Source of the DNA: Thermoprotei archaeon
Lineage (GTDB): Archaea > Thermoproteota > Thermoprotei > Gearchaeales > WAQG01
Direction of reading: 5' to 3'
Length of the DNA: 64,000 nt
Assembly: GCA_038881895.1 (NCBI GenBank)
Contig: JAVZOV010000002.1
Location: 226,961 to 290,960, forward strand
The notes beneath the pieces are model-generated. The model made no database searches. It was not told the DNA's origin and saw only the letters and a program-made list of their open reading frames with translations. The position numbers were made by a program, and so were the translations under genes. Positions 45,192 through 52,666 of the stretch are shown one piece after another; positions within the stretch are counted from its first letter, which is position 1, and each line of letters opens with the position of its first letter.

Positions 45192-45590
45192 ATGGGAAAG
45201 CCTAATTACTGGAAAGCTCGAATTCTGTTCTACAGTCTAATCGCTCTAACTTTCTGTGTCATAATTTCGTGGGTGGGGTATATGACTGGCTATGTTCCTC
45301 TCCAAACAGCTGTCAAATTCTCAGCCATCGCGTTGTTGCTCGTAGGTTCAACTTACGCTCTCCGACGTTTCGTTTGGACCTCTCCCCGAAGATGGCAGAT
45401 TACCCGTCGAGTTATCTTCATCTTCTGCGGCATTGTCTGGATCGGTTGGTTTTTATGGGGAGTTTCCGTGATTGCCCTAAGGCATGTGTTCGGTTTAAGT
45501 GCAGATACCTCAGCATTCTTGGCGTTACCCTGTTACTTACTGGGAGCCTACCTTGGAGACAAACTGGAGAAGCGCACTCGCCATTCTTGA
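45192..45590 (+). CDS. Four-helix membrane protein of the peptide cluster (upstream part)
   Basis: Unrecognised membrane protein with four hydrophobic segments (SLIALTFCVIISWVGYM, a second at about 38-56, VIFIFCGIVWIGWFLWGV and FLALPCYLLGAYLG in the protein counted from 45192). ATG at 45192 follows GGTGAGGGTAA, a good ribosome site; the frame is open from 45126 but that start lacks one. The stop is TGA at 45588, and the same frame continues at once into another membrane segment and the next ORF, so this may be the front of one split protein. Position after the precursor gene suggests immunity or export. Confidence 0.55.
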   Translation: MGKPNYWKARILFYSLIALTFCVIISWVGYMTGYVPLQTAVKFSAIALLLVGSTYALRRFVWTSPRRWQITRRVIFIFCGIVWIGWFLWGVSVIALRHVFGLSADTSAFLALPCYLLGAYLGDKLEKRTRHS

Positions 45591-45992
45591 CCAAGCCTCC
45601 TCTTAGCCTTTATTCTTCTCGTTGTGGGAGGTTTGGCATGTATTGCTATGTTACCGAGAGCAGTGACTATTCAAAAGCGAGAGATGGATGAGCAACTGTC
45701 CAAGGCGATAGAAGAGACTGATTTTTCAGAGCCATTGAGGTTAAAAGACTTTCTGAAATGGAAGAGTTGGCTAAAGCTTGCACGTAAATGGGGAGCCTGG
45801 AAGACCGCAAGCACCTGCTCCATCCTTGGAGCAGCCATCATTGCAGGGGTATCCTATATCGTCCTAAGTGCATTTAACATGATGAACATGCTGCTCGTTG
45901 CGGGCTATACAGCTTCTGCAACAATTATCATCTTTATTTTCTTCCATCGCCAAATCAGCAAAGCTTTAAAAGAGACCAAGCAAAGTCTATAG
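45591..45992 (+). CDS. Membrane protein of the peptide cluster (downstream part, same frame)
   Basis: Read in the same frame as the preceding ORF directly after its TGA: PSLLLAFILLVVGGLACIAML is a membrane segment, followed by a charged stretch (QKREMDEQLSKAIEE and KWKSWLKLARKW) and two more hydrophobic segments near the C-terminus. The first usable start is GTG at 45624, which would cut the first membrane helix in two. Together the two frames would give about 265 residues with seven segments. Either a nonsense mutation split an old gene, or two subunits are made. No family recognised. Confidence 0.45.
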   Translation, partial: PSLLLAFILLVVGGLACIAMLPRAVTIQKREMDEQLSKAIEETDFSEPLRLKDFLKWKSWLKLARKWGAWKTASTCSILGAAIIAGVSYIVLSAFNMMNMLLVAGYTASATIIIFIFFHRQISKALKETKQSL

Positions 45993-46224
45993 AAATTCAG
46001 CTATTTTCTTTTAGCGTCTCCTAATAGAACATTTTATGCTAAAAGAGTTATTACATTAATAGAATATGCTCAAAAAGTTTGTAAATTACGGAATAATCGT
46101 GAAACTTCTTATGGGTGATGCGAGGTGATTAGGAACAAAAAGGTTAAAGGTTAAGTCCGTTCCAATTGACTTTAAATAACGCCGTTTAAATTTGCTTAGA
46201 GCGGTTTAACAGTTTTCTTTATGC

Positions 46225-46545
46225 TTAACGGCTATGTATATAAAGGCTAATAGGCAACCTACACTTGAAATGAAACATGCTATTCCATACGGACGGAAGC
46301 AAGGGATGCGGGACCTTAATTTCTTCATATATACCGACCCATGCTTCATAAGGCAAACTTAGACCTTGATCAAGTTTGAATGGAACTACAAGATAATATG
46401 TTCCGGGCTTAAATATCCAACTGTTCACTCTTTGCCCATCAGACGTTTCAAAATACTCGACGTAAAATGTAAATGCATAACCCCTAGGGGGCACACCCAC
46501 ATCTGCGTAGACATGCCCTTCTATTGTAACGTTGAAATCCTTGAT
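46225..46545 (-). pseudogene. Coding-like fragment of an unknown beta-rich protein, opposite strand
   Basis: The minus strand from a TGA near 46546 to 46225 reads a protein-like sequence without start: FNVTIEGHVYADVGVPPRG, FTFYVEYFETSDGQRVNSW, FKPGTYYLVVPFKLDQGL and AWVGIYEEIKVPHP. Alternating hydrophobic residues suggest an extracellular beta-sandwich. The first 91 codons are open from GTG at 46500. The fragment ends exactly where homology of the plus-strand peptide gene begins, pointing to a rearrangement junction near 46530. Family not recognised. Confidence 0.4.
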
Positions 46546-46791
46546 AGCTCAGCCATCCTGATGGATCAAATTGAATGCGCGCTTTCCTGTCTGTTCTGTG
46601 CCTTAAATGCAGGGATAGTTATCTCGAGTTGCTGGCCATGTTTCTTCCCTTGTGCATTCATTTTCACATTGTGGACTTGTGCACTGTGCCTATTAACTTA
46701 CTGCATAATATCAAGCATTCCTCAAATCATAGTCTTCGCCGAGACTATATATGACTGCTGGGTGTGCGCGCACTGTTTAGGCTATCTCTAA
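46513..46791 (+). CDS. Second Cys-rich halocin C8-like peptide, pro-region missing
   Basis: From ATG 46513 the frame encodes MPFYCNVEILDSSAILMD, then a hydrophobic region with 12 cysteines (C-x3-C-x2-C, SSCWPCFFPC, CALCLLTYC, and a final YDCWVCAHC). EILDSSAILMD matches EILKSSAVLMD at the start of the Cys-rich domain of the 451-residue precursor, and both end about 70 residues later. No signal peptide or rhodanese part precedes it; the frame is open back to 46366 but that stretch is antisense to another coding-like fragment. It may be a relic, or be expressed as a short peptide. No ribosome site is seen. Confidence 0.45.
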   Translation: MPFYCNVEILDSSAILMDQIECALSCLFCALNAGIVISSCWPCFFPCAFIFTLWTCALCLLTYCIISSIPQIIVFAETIYDCWVCAHCLGYL

Positions 46792-46856
46792 CCTTTGCTT
46801 AAAAATCGAAAGGCTTATTTCTTTTTTTATCTTTTTACACATCAGGGGGATAACGT

Positions 46857-47054
46857 ATGGATGTTGTCAGTGATAGGAAAGACTTGATCAAATTGTTAGT
46901 CGTCACCGTGGGCACAGGAATAATTTCATATTGGGCTTTTACACGACAGGAAATAATTGCCTCCATAGTAGGCGCTTTTCTTTGCGTTGCCGGCATTGGC
47001 GTCTTTCTATATACAGTTATGACACTTACTCGAAAAAGAAAACTGCAAGAGTAG
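46857..47054 (+). CDS. Small two-helix membrane protein
   Basis: Sixty-five residues with two membrane segments (LIKLLVVTVGTGIISYWAF and IIASIVGAFLCVAGIGVFLYT) and a basic tail TRKRKLQE. A clear ribosome site, AGGGGGAT, precedes the ATG at 46857, which argues that it is a real gene. Lies 65 bases after the second Cys-rich peptide. Size and topology are like bacteriocin immunity proteins, but this is inferred from position only. Confidence 0.55.
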   Translation: MDVVSDRKDLIKLLVVTVGTGIISYWAFTRQEIIASIVGAFLCVAGIGVFLYTVMTLTRKRKLQE

Positions 47055-47107
47055 AACAGAAAAAAGAAGATGGTTAGAGAAGAAATCGTGTTTGGGGGGA
47101 AATATAT

Positions 47108-47428
47108 ATGGAATTGCTTGAGGCGTTGGTTCTATCTTTCATCGGCACGATGATAGTGACCCCTTTATACGTAATTCAGGTTAAAAGAATTAGAAAAGTT
47201 AAGGTTTACGATCCATTTTTTTATAAACTGGATGAGTCAGGAGCCCTAAAAGAAGTGACGGCAGAATCCATTCCAGAGGAGCTTATTGAGGCACTTCGAC
47301 AAAAGGTGCTGAGTGAATTTAAACCTCCCAGTAAAACTAGGCAAATGTTACCCATCATAATCTTCGCTTTAGCAATCTTTATAATATATATGATAATCTT
47401 GCTAAGTATATTTGGGATCTCTACTTAG
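47108..47428 (+). CDS. Small membrane protein with internal soluble loop
   Basis: One hundred and six residues: a membrane segment at about 5-24 (ALVLSFIGTMIVTPLYVI), a charged loop of about 55 residues (KRIRKVKVYDPFF to FKPPSKTRQ), and a second segment MLPIIIFALAIFIIYMIILL. GGGGGG precedes the ATG at 47108 as ribosome site. It follows the 65-residue protein by 53 bases and likely shares its transcript. No family recognised; an accessory or immunity role in the Cys-rich peptide cluster is possible. Confidence 0.6.
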   Translation: MELLEALVLSFIGTMIVTPLYVIQVKRIRKVKVYDPFFYKLDESGALKEVTAESIPEELIEALRQKVLSEFKPPSKTRQMLPIIIFALAIFIIYMIILLSIFGIST

Positions 47429-47666
47429 TTAATACTTTAAAAACTTTTTAGAAGCATTAAAACATAAGGCGTAGAAATATGTTTTGCGCGCAATAGGAAA
47501 ATCTTAATAATTTTGCAGTTTGATGAATTACTGTGCATGTGTAGCCAGATGTTAGGTTTCTTTCTGCGGTGCATGTGGAATTTGTCTGGGGCCAGGTGGC
47601 TGCCTTCATACTCATCAATTACGAAAGGACGTGTTCCAATGTTTAAGGGTTTACTTAAAAATTTAA

Positions 47667-47772
47667 GTGGGCCGGGCCGGACTTGAACCGGCGACCACCA
47701 CCGTGTCAGGGTGGCATCCTACCAATCTAGACGACCGTTCTGTGCTATTAAGCAGCCCAGGATTGCCCGACC
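47667..47772 (-). tRNA. tRNA-Val (GAC) with ~32-base intron in the acceptor region
   Basis: On the minus strand, GGGTCGG (47772-47766) pairs with CCGGCCC (47674-47668) as acceptor stem. A 32-base insertion (about 47765-47734) follows, then TCGTCTAG and the rest of a normal tRNA: anticodon stem-loop CCACC-CTGACAC-GGTGG (GAC) and T-arm GCCGG-TTCAAGT-CCGGC. Removing the insertion gives a 74-base tRNA. A GG doublet at both borders leaves the exact junction uncertain between positions 5/6 and 7/8. A hairpin TGCT-TAAT-AGCA lies inside the intron. Discriminator A; no CCA encoded. Confidence 0.85.
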
Positions 47773-47901
47773 CATAAATATTTTAAAAAGACTATAATAT
47801 AACCTATTCGGTTAATTTTTAATGATAAAATAATTTTTTAAAGCATAATTATAAATTTATTTAAATATTACTTTGGTTAGTATAGAATGGGGTGAAAGGA
47901 T

Positions 47902-50403
47902 GTGGCTGACTTTGATTTAAAAGCTAAGGTAGGGCGTGATTTTGCTTTTCCTGAATACAGACCTCGTTATCCGCGAGATCCGTTCTATAAACTTAAACAT
48001 ATCAGGGCTGAGCTTAAAATTGATGTCTGGAATCGTTCGGTCGATGGAAAAGTTACTTATACTGTGAGTGGTAATCGTTCTTGTGTGAATTACATTGATC
48101 TTGATGCAGTTGAAATGGTTATTAGGGCAGTGAAGAATATTTCTGGCAAGGAATTACGTTTTGATTATGATGGGAAGTTTCTCAGAGTATATCCTGAAAC
48201 AAAGATCTCGGATAATAGTGAGTATGTGTTCGTAGTTGAATATTCTGCAAAACCTCGTAAGGGTCTTTATTTTATACTTCCTGATAAGTATTATCCAGAT
48301 CGTGTACCTCAGGTATGGAGTCAGGGGGAGTCGGAGGATAACAGGTATTGGTTGCCTGTTTATGACTATCCAAATAACAAAACTACTGCTGATATTATAA
48401 TTACAACGCAATCTAATCTTACGGTAGTATCAAATGGTGATTTATTATCTGTTGTTGAGAAAGATGGATGGAAAACGTGGCATTGGAAGTTAGATAAGCC
48501 TAATTCTACATACCTATTAAGTATTGCTATAGGTGATTTTTCAAAGTTTGAGGAAATTCATGATGGAATAAAGTTTGAATATTATGTTCCTAGAGGACGA
48601 GAAGGTGATGTAGAAAGAAGTTTTCAGAAAACTCCTGATATGATGAGGTTCTTTAGTGAATATACAGGAGTGCCATATCCTTATAGAAGATATGCACAGG
48701 TTTGCGTGTCTGATTTTATTTTTGGGGGTATGGAAAATGTAACAGCAGCAACATTAACTGAGACAACGCTCCATGATGAGAAAGCTCACATGGATTTCTT
48801 TAGCGAGCCACTGGTTGCACATGAACTTGCGCATCAATGGTTTGGTGACATGGTTACAACTAAGGATTGGGCTAACATATGGCTTAATGAATCCTTTGCC
48901 ACTTACTTCGAGAATCTTTATCTTGAAAGAGATCGAGGAAAGGCAGAATTCATTTATGAGGTGTACAGGGACATTCAATCATATTTAGATGAATATAAGA
49001 CCAGGTATGCACGGCCTATTGTAACACGATTATATGCTGTGCCGGATGAAGTCTTTGATGGACATGCGTATCCTAAAGGTGCTGTTGTTTTACATATGCT
49101 AAGGAATGTTATAGGTGATGAAATGTTTAGAAAAGCTATAAACCTTTATCTTAATCGTTATAAGTTCGGTAATGCGGATACTGAAGATCTGAGGGAGTGC
49201 ATTGAAGAGGTAACAGGTAAAAATTTTGAATGGTTTTTTGATCAATTCGTTTATAGTTCAGGGCATCCTGTATTAAAAATATCATACTCATGGGAACCAG
49301 ACTCTAAACTCTTGAAAATAACTATTAAGCAAACTCAGGGTGATGATTCATTAAGTGTATATAAATTACCTCTCGAAATAGAGGTAAGTAATGGTTCCGC
49401 AAAGATCAGAAAAACTTTTTGGATTGATGAGCGAGAACAAATTCTTTATATACCATTCGAGAACAAGCCTAGTTATGTATGTATTGATCCAGAACTTAAG
49501 AATCTAACAGTTTTAGACATAGACGCTGGTGTAGAAGATTGGATAAAACAATTAGAGTGTGAACATGTATACTGCAAGATTTTGGCTGTAAATGCGTTAG
49601 GTAAGATTGGTGGGGGTAGAGCTGTCGAAGCGTTAAAAAAGGTCTTGATTTCTGGTGAGTATTGGTTCATAAGATCGGAGGCTGCTAAGGCTCTTGGTAA
49701 AATAAGTAATAGTGAGGCAAAAGAAGCTTTGCTTGAGGGACTTGAAAAAGTAAATGATGCTCGAGTTCGCCGTTCAATTGTTGATGCACTTAGTAATTTT
49801 AAAGAGGACGATGTTGCTGTTGCTCTTCTTAAGGTTCTCAAAAATAGTGATGAAAGTTATTATGTGAGACATCAGGCTGCGGTAAGTTTAGGCAAAATGA
49901 AGAAGAAAGAATACTTTAACGATATTGTTGAAGTATTAAATGTTCCTTCACATAATTATGTAATAACAGTAGGTTCATTACTAGGTCTCGGAGAATTGGG
50001 CACTGATGAGGCTTTAAAGGTTATAATGGATCATACTGAATTAGGAAAACCAAGCTTAGTAAGGATAGGAGCGACTTTAGCATTGGCAAAGTTTCCAGGA
50101 AAAGCAGAAGTGATAGAAAAGTTAGAAGAACTATCGAAGGATCCAGATCTAAGAATTCGTTCAGCTGTGGTTCGTGCAGCGGCAGAATTAATGGATCCCA
50201 AATTACTTCCAATATTGGACATGTTATCAGCTACAGACCTTCATGGACGTATAATTAGATCGGCAAGGGAGACAGCAGTAAAAATTAGGTCGATGTTGGA
50301 AAAAGGCTTAGAATATAAACAATTAAGGGAAGAGCTCGATAGGATTAGAGAAGAAAATAGGAAATTGCTTGAAAGAATTGCAAAGATTGAATCAAAGGGA
50401 TAA
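47902..50403 (+). CDS. M1 family aminopeptidase with C-terminal HEAT repeats
   Basis: Zinc aminopeptidase that trims N-terminal residues, like tricorn-interacting factors acting after the proteasome. N-terminal beta domain (1-~200), exopeptidase motif GGMENVT at 275-281, zinc site HELAHQWFGD with H307, H311 and E330 in WLNESFATYFE, then a catalytic helical part to about 450. Residues about 540-800 form HEAT-like repeats (for example AVEALKKVLISGEYWFIRSE, EAKEALLEGLEKVNDARVRR), and a coiled coil closes the protein. Length 833. Start GTG at 47902 after GGGGTGAAAGG. Confidence 0.93.
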   Translation: MADFDLKAKVGRDFAFPEYRPRYPRDPFYKLKHIRAELKIDVWNRSVDGKVTYTVSGNRSCVNYIDLDAVEMVIRAVKNISGKELRFDYDGKFLRVYPETKISDNSEYVFVVEYSAKPRKGLYFILPDKYYPDRVPQVWSQGESEDNRYWLPVYDYPNNKTTADIIITTQSNLTVVSNGDLLSVVEKDGWKTWHWKLDKPNSTYLLSIAIGDFSKFEEIHDGIKFEYYVPRGREGDVERSFQKTPDMMRFFSEYTGVPYPYRRYAQVCVSDFIFGGMENVTAATLTETTLHDEKAHMDFFSEPLVAHELAHQWFGDMVTTKDWANIWLNESFATYFENLYLERDRGKAEFIYEVYRDIQSYLDEYKTRYARPIVTRLYAVPDEVFDGHAYPKGAVVLHMLRNVIGDEMFRKAINLYLNRYKFGNADTEDLRECIEEVTGKNFEWFFDQFVYSSGHPVLKISYSWEPDSKLLKITIKQTQGDDSLSVYKLPLEIEVSNGSAKIRKTFWIDEREQILYIPFENKPSYVCIDPELKNLTVLDIDAGVEDWIKQLECEHVYCKILAVNALGKIGGGRAVEALKKVLISGEYWFIRSEAAKALGKISNSEAKEALLEGLEKVNDARVRRSIVDALSNFKEDDVAVALLKVLKNSDESYYVRHQAAVSLGKMKKKEYFNDIVEVLNVPSHNYVITVGSLLGLGELGTDEALKVIMDHTELGKPSLVRIGATLALAKFPGKAEVIEKLEELSKDPDLRIRSAVVRAAAELMDPKLLPILDMLSATDLHGRIIRSARETAVKIRSMLEKGLEYKQLREELDRIREENRKLLERIAKIESKG

Positions 50404-50407
50404 TTAA

Positions 50408-51496
50408 TTATTTTATATTAATTTTTATCCAACAATGTCCACGTAAGTTTCCTAAAGCAATATTTATCTTTACTTTAGTGTTTATTATTTTTTCTGATTT
50501 TAGTGTGATATCAGCATTACCTATGTATTTAATAATTTCTAAATTGTTGCCTATGATTTTACCCACATTTGTTAAATCAACCCATGTTTCTAGAGGTTCG
50601 ATATTAAATTTAGATCCTATTGTATAGAATTTTATGAAGTAAGGTTCATTAACTTTTCCTTGATCTTGTACATCGATTATTACTGTTGGATTTATTAATA
50701 TTGAAGCTATCTCTGGTGATATAACTTTTTCCCAGTGTTCTCCACTAATTGTTTCTGCAAATTTTATCATTTTTTCTATATTACCTGATTCAAAGAAGCC
50801 GCTTGTTGCATCCCAAATAGCTTGAAATCTCCAATACTCATCATTAATCTCATTAAGAACTGTTATTATATCATTTATTGAAAAGTTCCATTTAGCGAGA
50901 AGTCTTATGAAATCAGACATTATTTGAAATCTTTGAGATCTATCCTGGATGAAATTTATATTATCCGTGACTAAATTAATAAACCGGTCTTTGTATTCAC
51001 TAAGTTCATTATTTAAAATACTACCTAACATGATTAGAGCTTCTAATCTGTTTAGAGGATCATCAATGTTTTTTATGTTATCAAATATCTCATTAATAGT
51101 TTCTTTAAAAGTATTGTATTCTAAAAATATTCCAGCAATTTGAAGTATTCTGATCATTGCTGATAGTTGATTGTACAAATCTTTTAACTCTCTTGCCTGT
51201 GAAAAAGCTTTATTGATGATCTCTGACGCCTTTTCTATGTGATAATTTTCTGCATATGTTTCAGCTAATTTTGCAAGCAGCCATATATAGTCCTCATCTT
51301 TTTCCACTGTGCTGATCTCTTTATTGACAAATTGTAATATTGTCTGTGCCTCATCTAGTTTGTTGATATTTGCAAGTATTTTTGACATTTCTAATTGATA
51401 CCACATTCTCCAATAAAAATTATTTTCAGTTTTTAATATAGAGTGTAGTCGGTATAGCTCTTTATCAGGGTTAATTAATTTAATGAGATATCTCAT
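50408..51496 (-). CDS. Helical-repeat (TPR-like) protein of unknown function
   Basis: I do not recognise a named family. Residues about 15-265 consist of repeated helix pairs of 35-40 residues (DEAQTILQFVNKEI, EKASEIINKAFSQAREL, RLEALIMLGSIL, RFQAIWDATSGFFESGN), suggesting a TPR/alpha-solenoid scaffold. The last 95 residues (from about 270) look like a beta-sandwich with IIDVQDQGKVNEPYFIKF. Soluble, no signal peptide. It converges with the M1 aminopeptidase (4 bases between stops) and lies downstream of TyrRS. Confidence 0.7.
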   Translation of the reverse strand: MRYLIKLINPDKELYRLHSILKTENNFYWRMWYQLEMSKILANINKLDEAQTILQFVNKEISTVEKDEDYIWLLAKLAETYAENYHIEKASEIINKAFSQARELKDLYNQLSAMIRILQIAGIFLEYNTFKETINEIFDNIKNIDDPLNRLEALIMLGSILNNELSEYKDRFINLVTDNINFIQDRSQRFQIMSDFIRLLAKWNFSINDIITVLNEINDEYWRFQAIWDATSGFFESGNIEKMIKFAETISGEHWEKVISPEIASILINPTVIIDVQDQGKVNEPYFIKFYTIGSKFNIEPLETWVDLTNVGKIIGNNLEIIKYIGNADITLKSEKIINTKVKINIALGNLRGHCWIKINIK

Positions 51497-51542
51497 CCTA
51501 ATTAATAATGTGATTTTTACTTAAATAAAGTTGTAGTATGGA

Positions 51543-52631
51543 TTATCTTGTTATTGCAGCATTTTTCAGTAGTGAGAGCGTATCAAGAGCATCTTTGTTA
51601 TTAGCAAAATAACGACGTGCTGGTTCTAGAATTTTTATTAAGTACTCTGCAACAGTATTCTTGAGATCAAATGGATGGAGTTTTCCTTCCACATAGTCTT
51701 TTTCTAATTCTAAATATGAATGATATTCTGTCATGCCGCCATATTTTAGTGGTCTTTCAATTGTTATTGTTGAATATTCTCGAAATATTATATATTTAAC
51801 TATGTCTAGAATTGGATTAAATCTAGTCTCTCTTTCAGGCGCAAATGCCCCAAGTATCTTCTTTTTTATAGTTTCTGGCTCATCATAAATGAATACTGCA
51901 GTGTTGGGAAGGCTTTTGCTCATTTTTACTGATGAGAGAATTTCGGCTTTCTGTTCGTCAGGTATTGGCCATACTGGTGGTTTAGCTAATCCTTGAAGTA
52001 AATGGTGATGTACACTTACAGGTTTCCATAATCCAAGTTTGGGTCCAATTTCTCTTGCAACCATGTTTGCTTTTCGTTGATCCATACCGAGTTGTGCAAT
52101 TTTTACATTCATGAAAAATATATCAGCAACTTGCATAGGTGTATATATAAAATCTGCCACTCTTCTAGCTTCGACTTCTTTTCTACCCATAATTTCTAAT
52201 GTTCGTTTTACTCTATCTATTGTCAGTTCCTGTGCAATCTGAAGAACTAATTTCCAGTAATCTGAATCTTTGTAGAGTTCATCAGCATATACAAATTCTA
52301 CTTTATCTGCAGGGACTCCTAATGCGATCCATGCGTGTTTAAAATGATCGGCAGCTTTCTTTATCAATTCGAGGTTTCCTCCAAGTTTTCTATTAATCCA
52401 TGCGTGCCATGTTGCTAAAAATGCTTTAAAGTGTATTCCAGCCTCTATAAAATCCTTCATTTTATATGCACAAATTAAGCCCGTTCCTAAATGAACCATA
52501 CCGCTAGGTTCCCAACCATTATATGCGATCACATGTTCTCCCGTTTCAAGAAGCTGTCTTAGTTCATCTATAGTAACTACTTCTTCAGTAGGTGGACGTG
52601 TTATTAGTTCTAATCGCTCTTCTATATTCAT
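51543..52631 (-). CDS. tyrS: Tyrosyl-tRNA synthetase
   Basis: Class Ic synthetase that charges tRNA-Tyr. The Rossmann domain has AYNGWEPSGMVHLGTG (HIGH equivalent HLGT) and ATWHAWINRKLGG; the tyrosine pocket segment VADFIYTPMQVADIFF is present, and KMSKS occurs intact in SSVKMSKSLPNT. Length about 362, the archaeal/eukaryal short form with no S4 domain. The ATG at 52631 (MNIEERLELI) is preferred over 52649, which adds MLLVNA. Co-directional with the phosphoglycerate mutase gene upstream, 18-36 bases away. Confidence 0.95.
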   Translation of the reverse strand: MNIEERLELITRPPTEEVVTIDELRQLLETGEHVIAYNGWEPSGMVHLGTGLICAYKMKDFIEAGIHFKAFLATWHAWINRKLGGNLELIKKAADHFKHAWIALGVPADKVEFVYADELYKDSDYWKLVLQIAQELTIDRVKRTLEIMGRKEVEARRVADFIYTPMQVADIFFMNVKIAQLGMDQRKANMVAREIGPKLGLWKPVSVHHHLLQGLAKPPVWPIPDEQKAEILSSVKMSKSLPNTAVFIYDEPETIKKKILGAFAPERETRFNPILDIVKYIIFREYSTITIERPLKYGGMTEYHSYLELEKDYVEGKLHPFDLKNTVAEYLIKILEPARRYFANNKDALDTLSLLKNAAITR

Positions 52632-52666
52632 GGCATTAACCAATAACAAGATATCTAAAAAATAAA

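Noticed and set aside
45269-45691. 140-codon plus-strand frame overlapping the membrane protein ORFs
   Set aside because: Other frame of the same DNA; the chosen frame has membrane helices and a ribosome site, this one does not.
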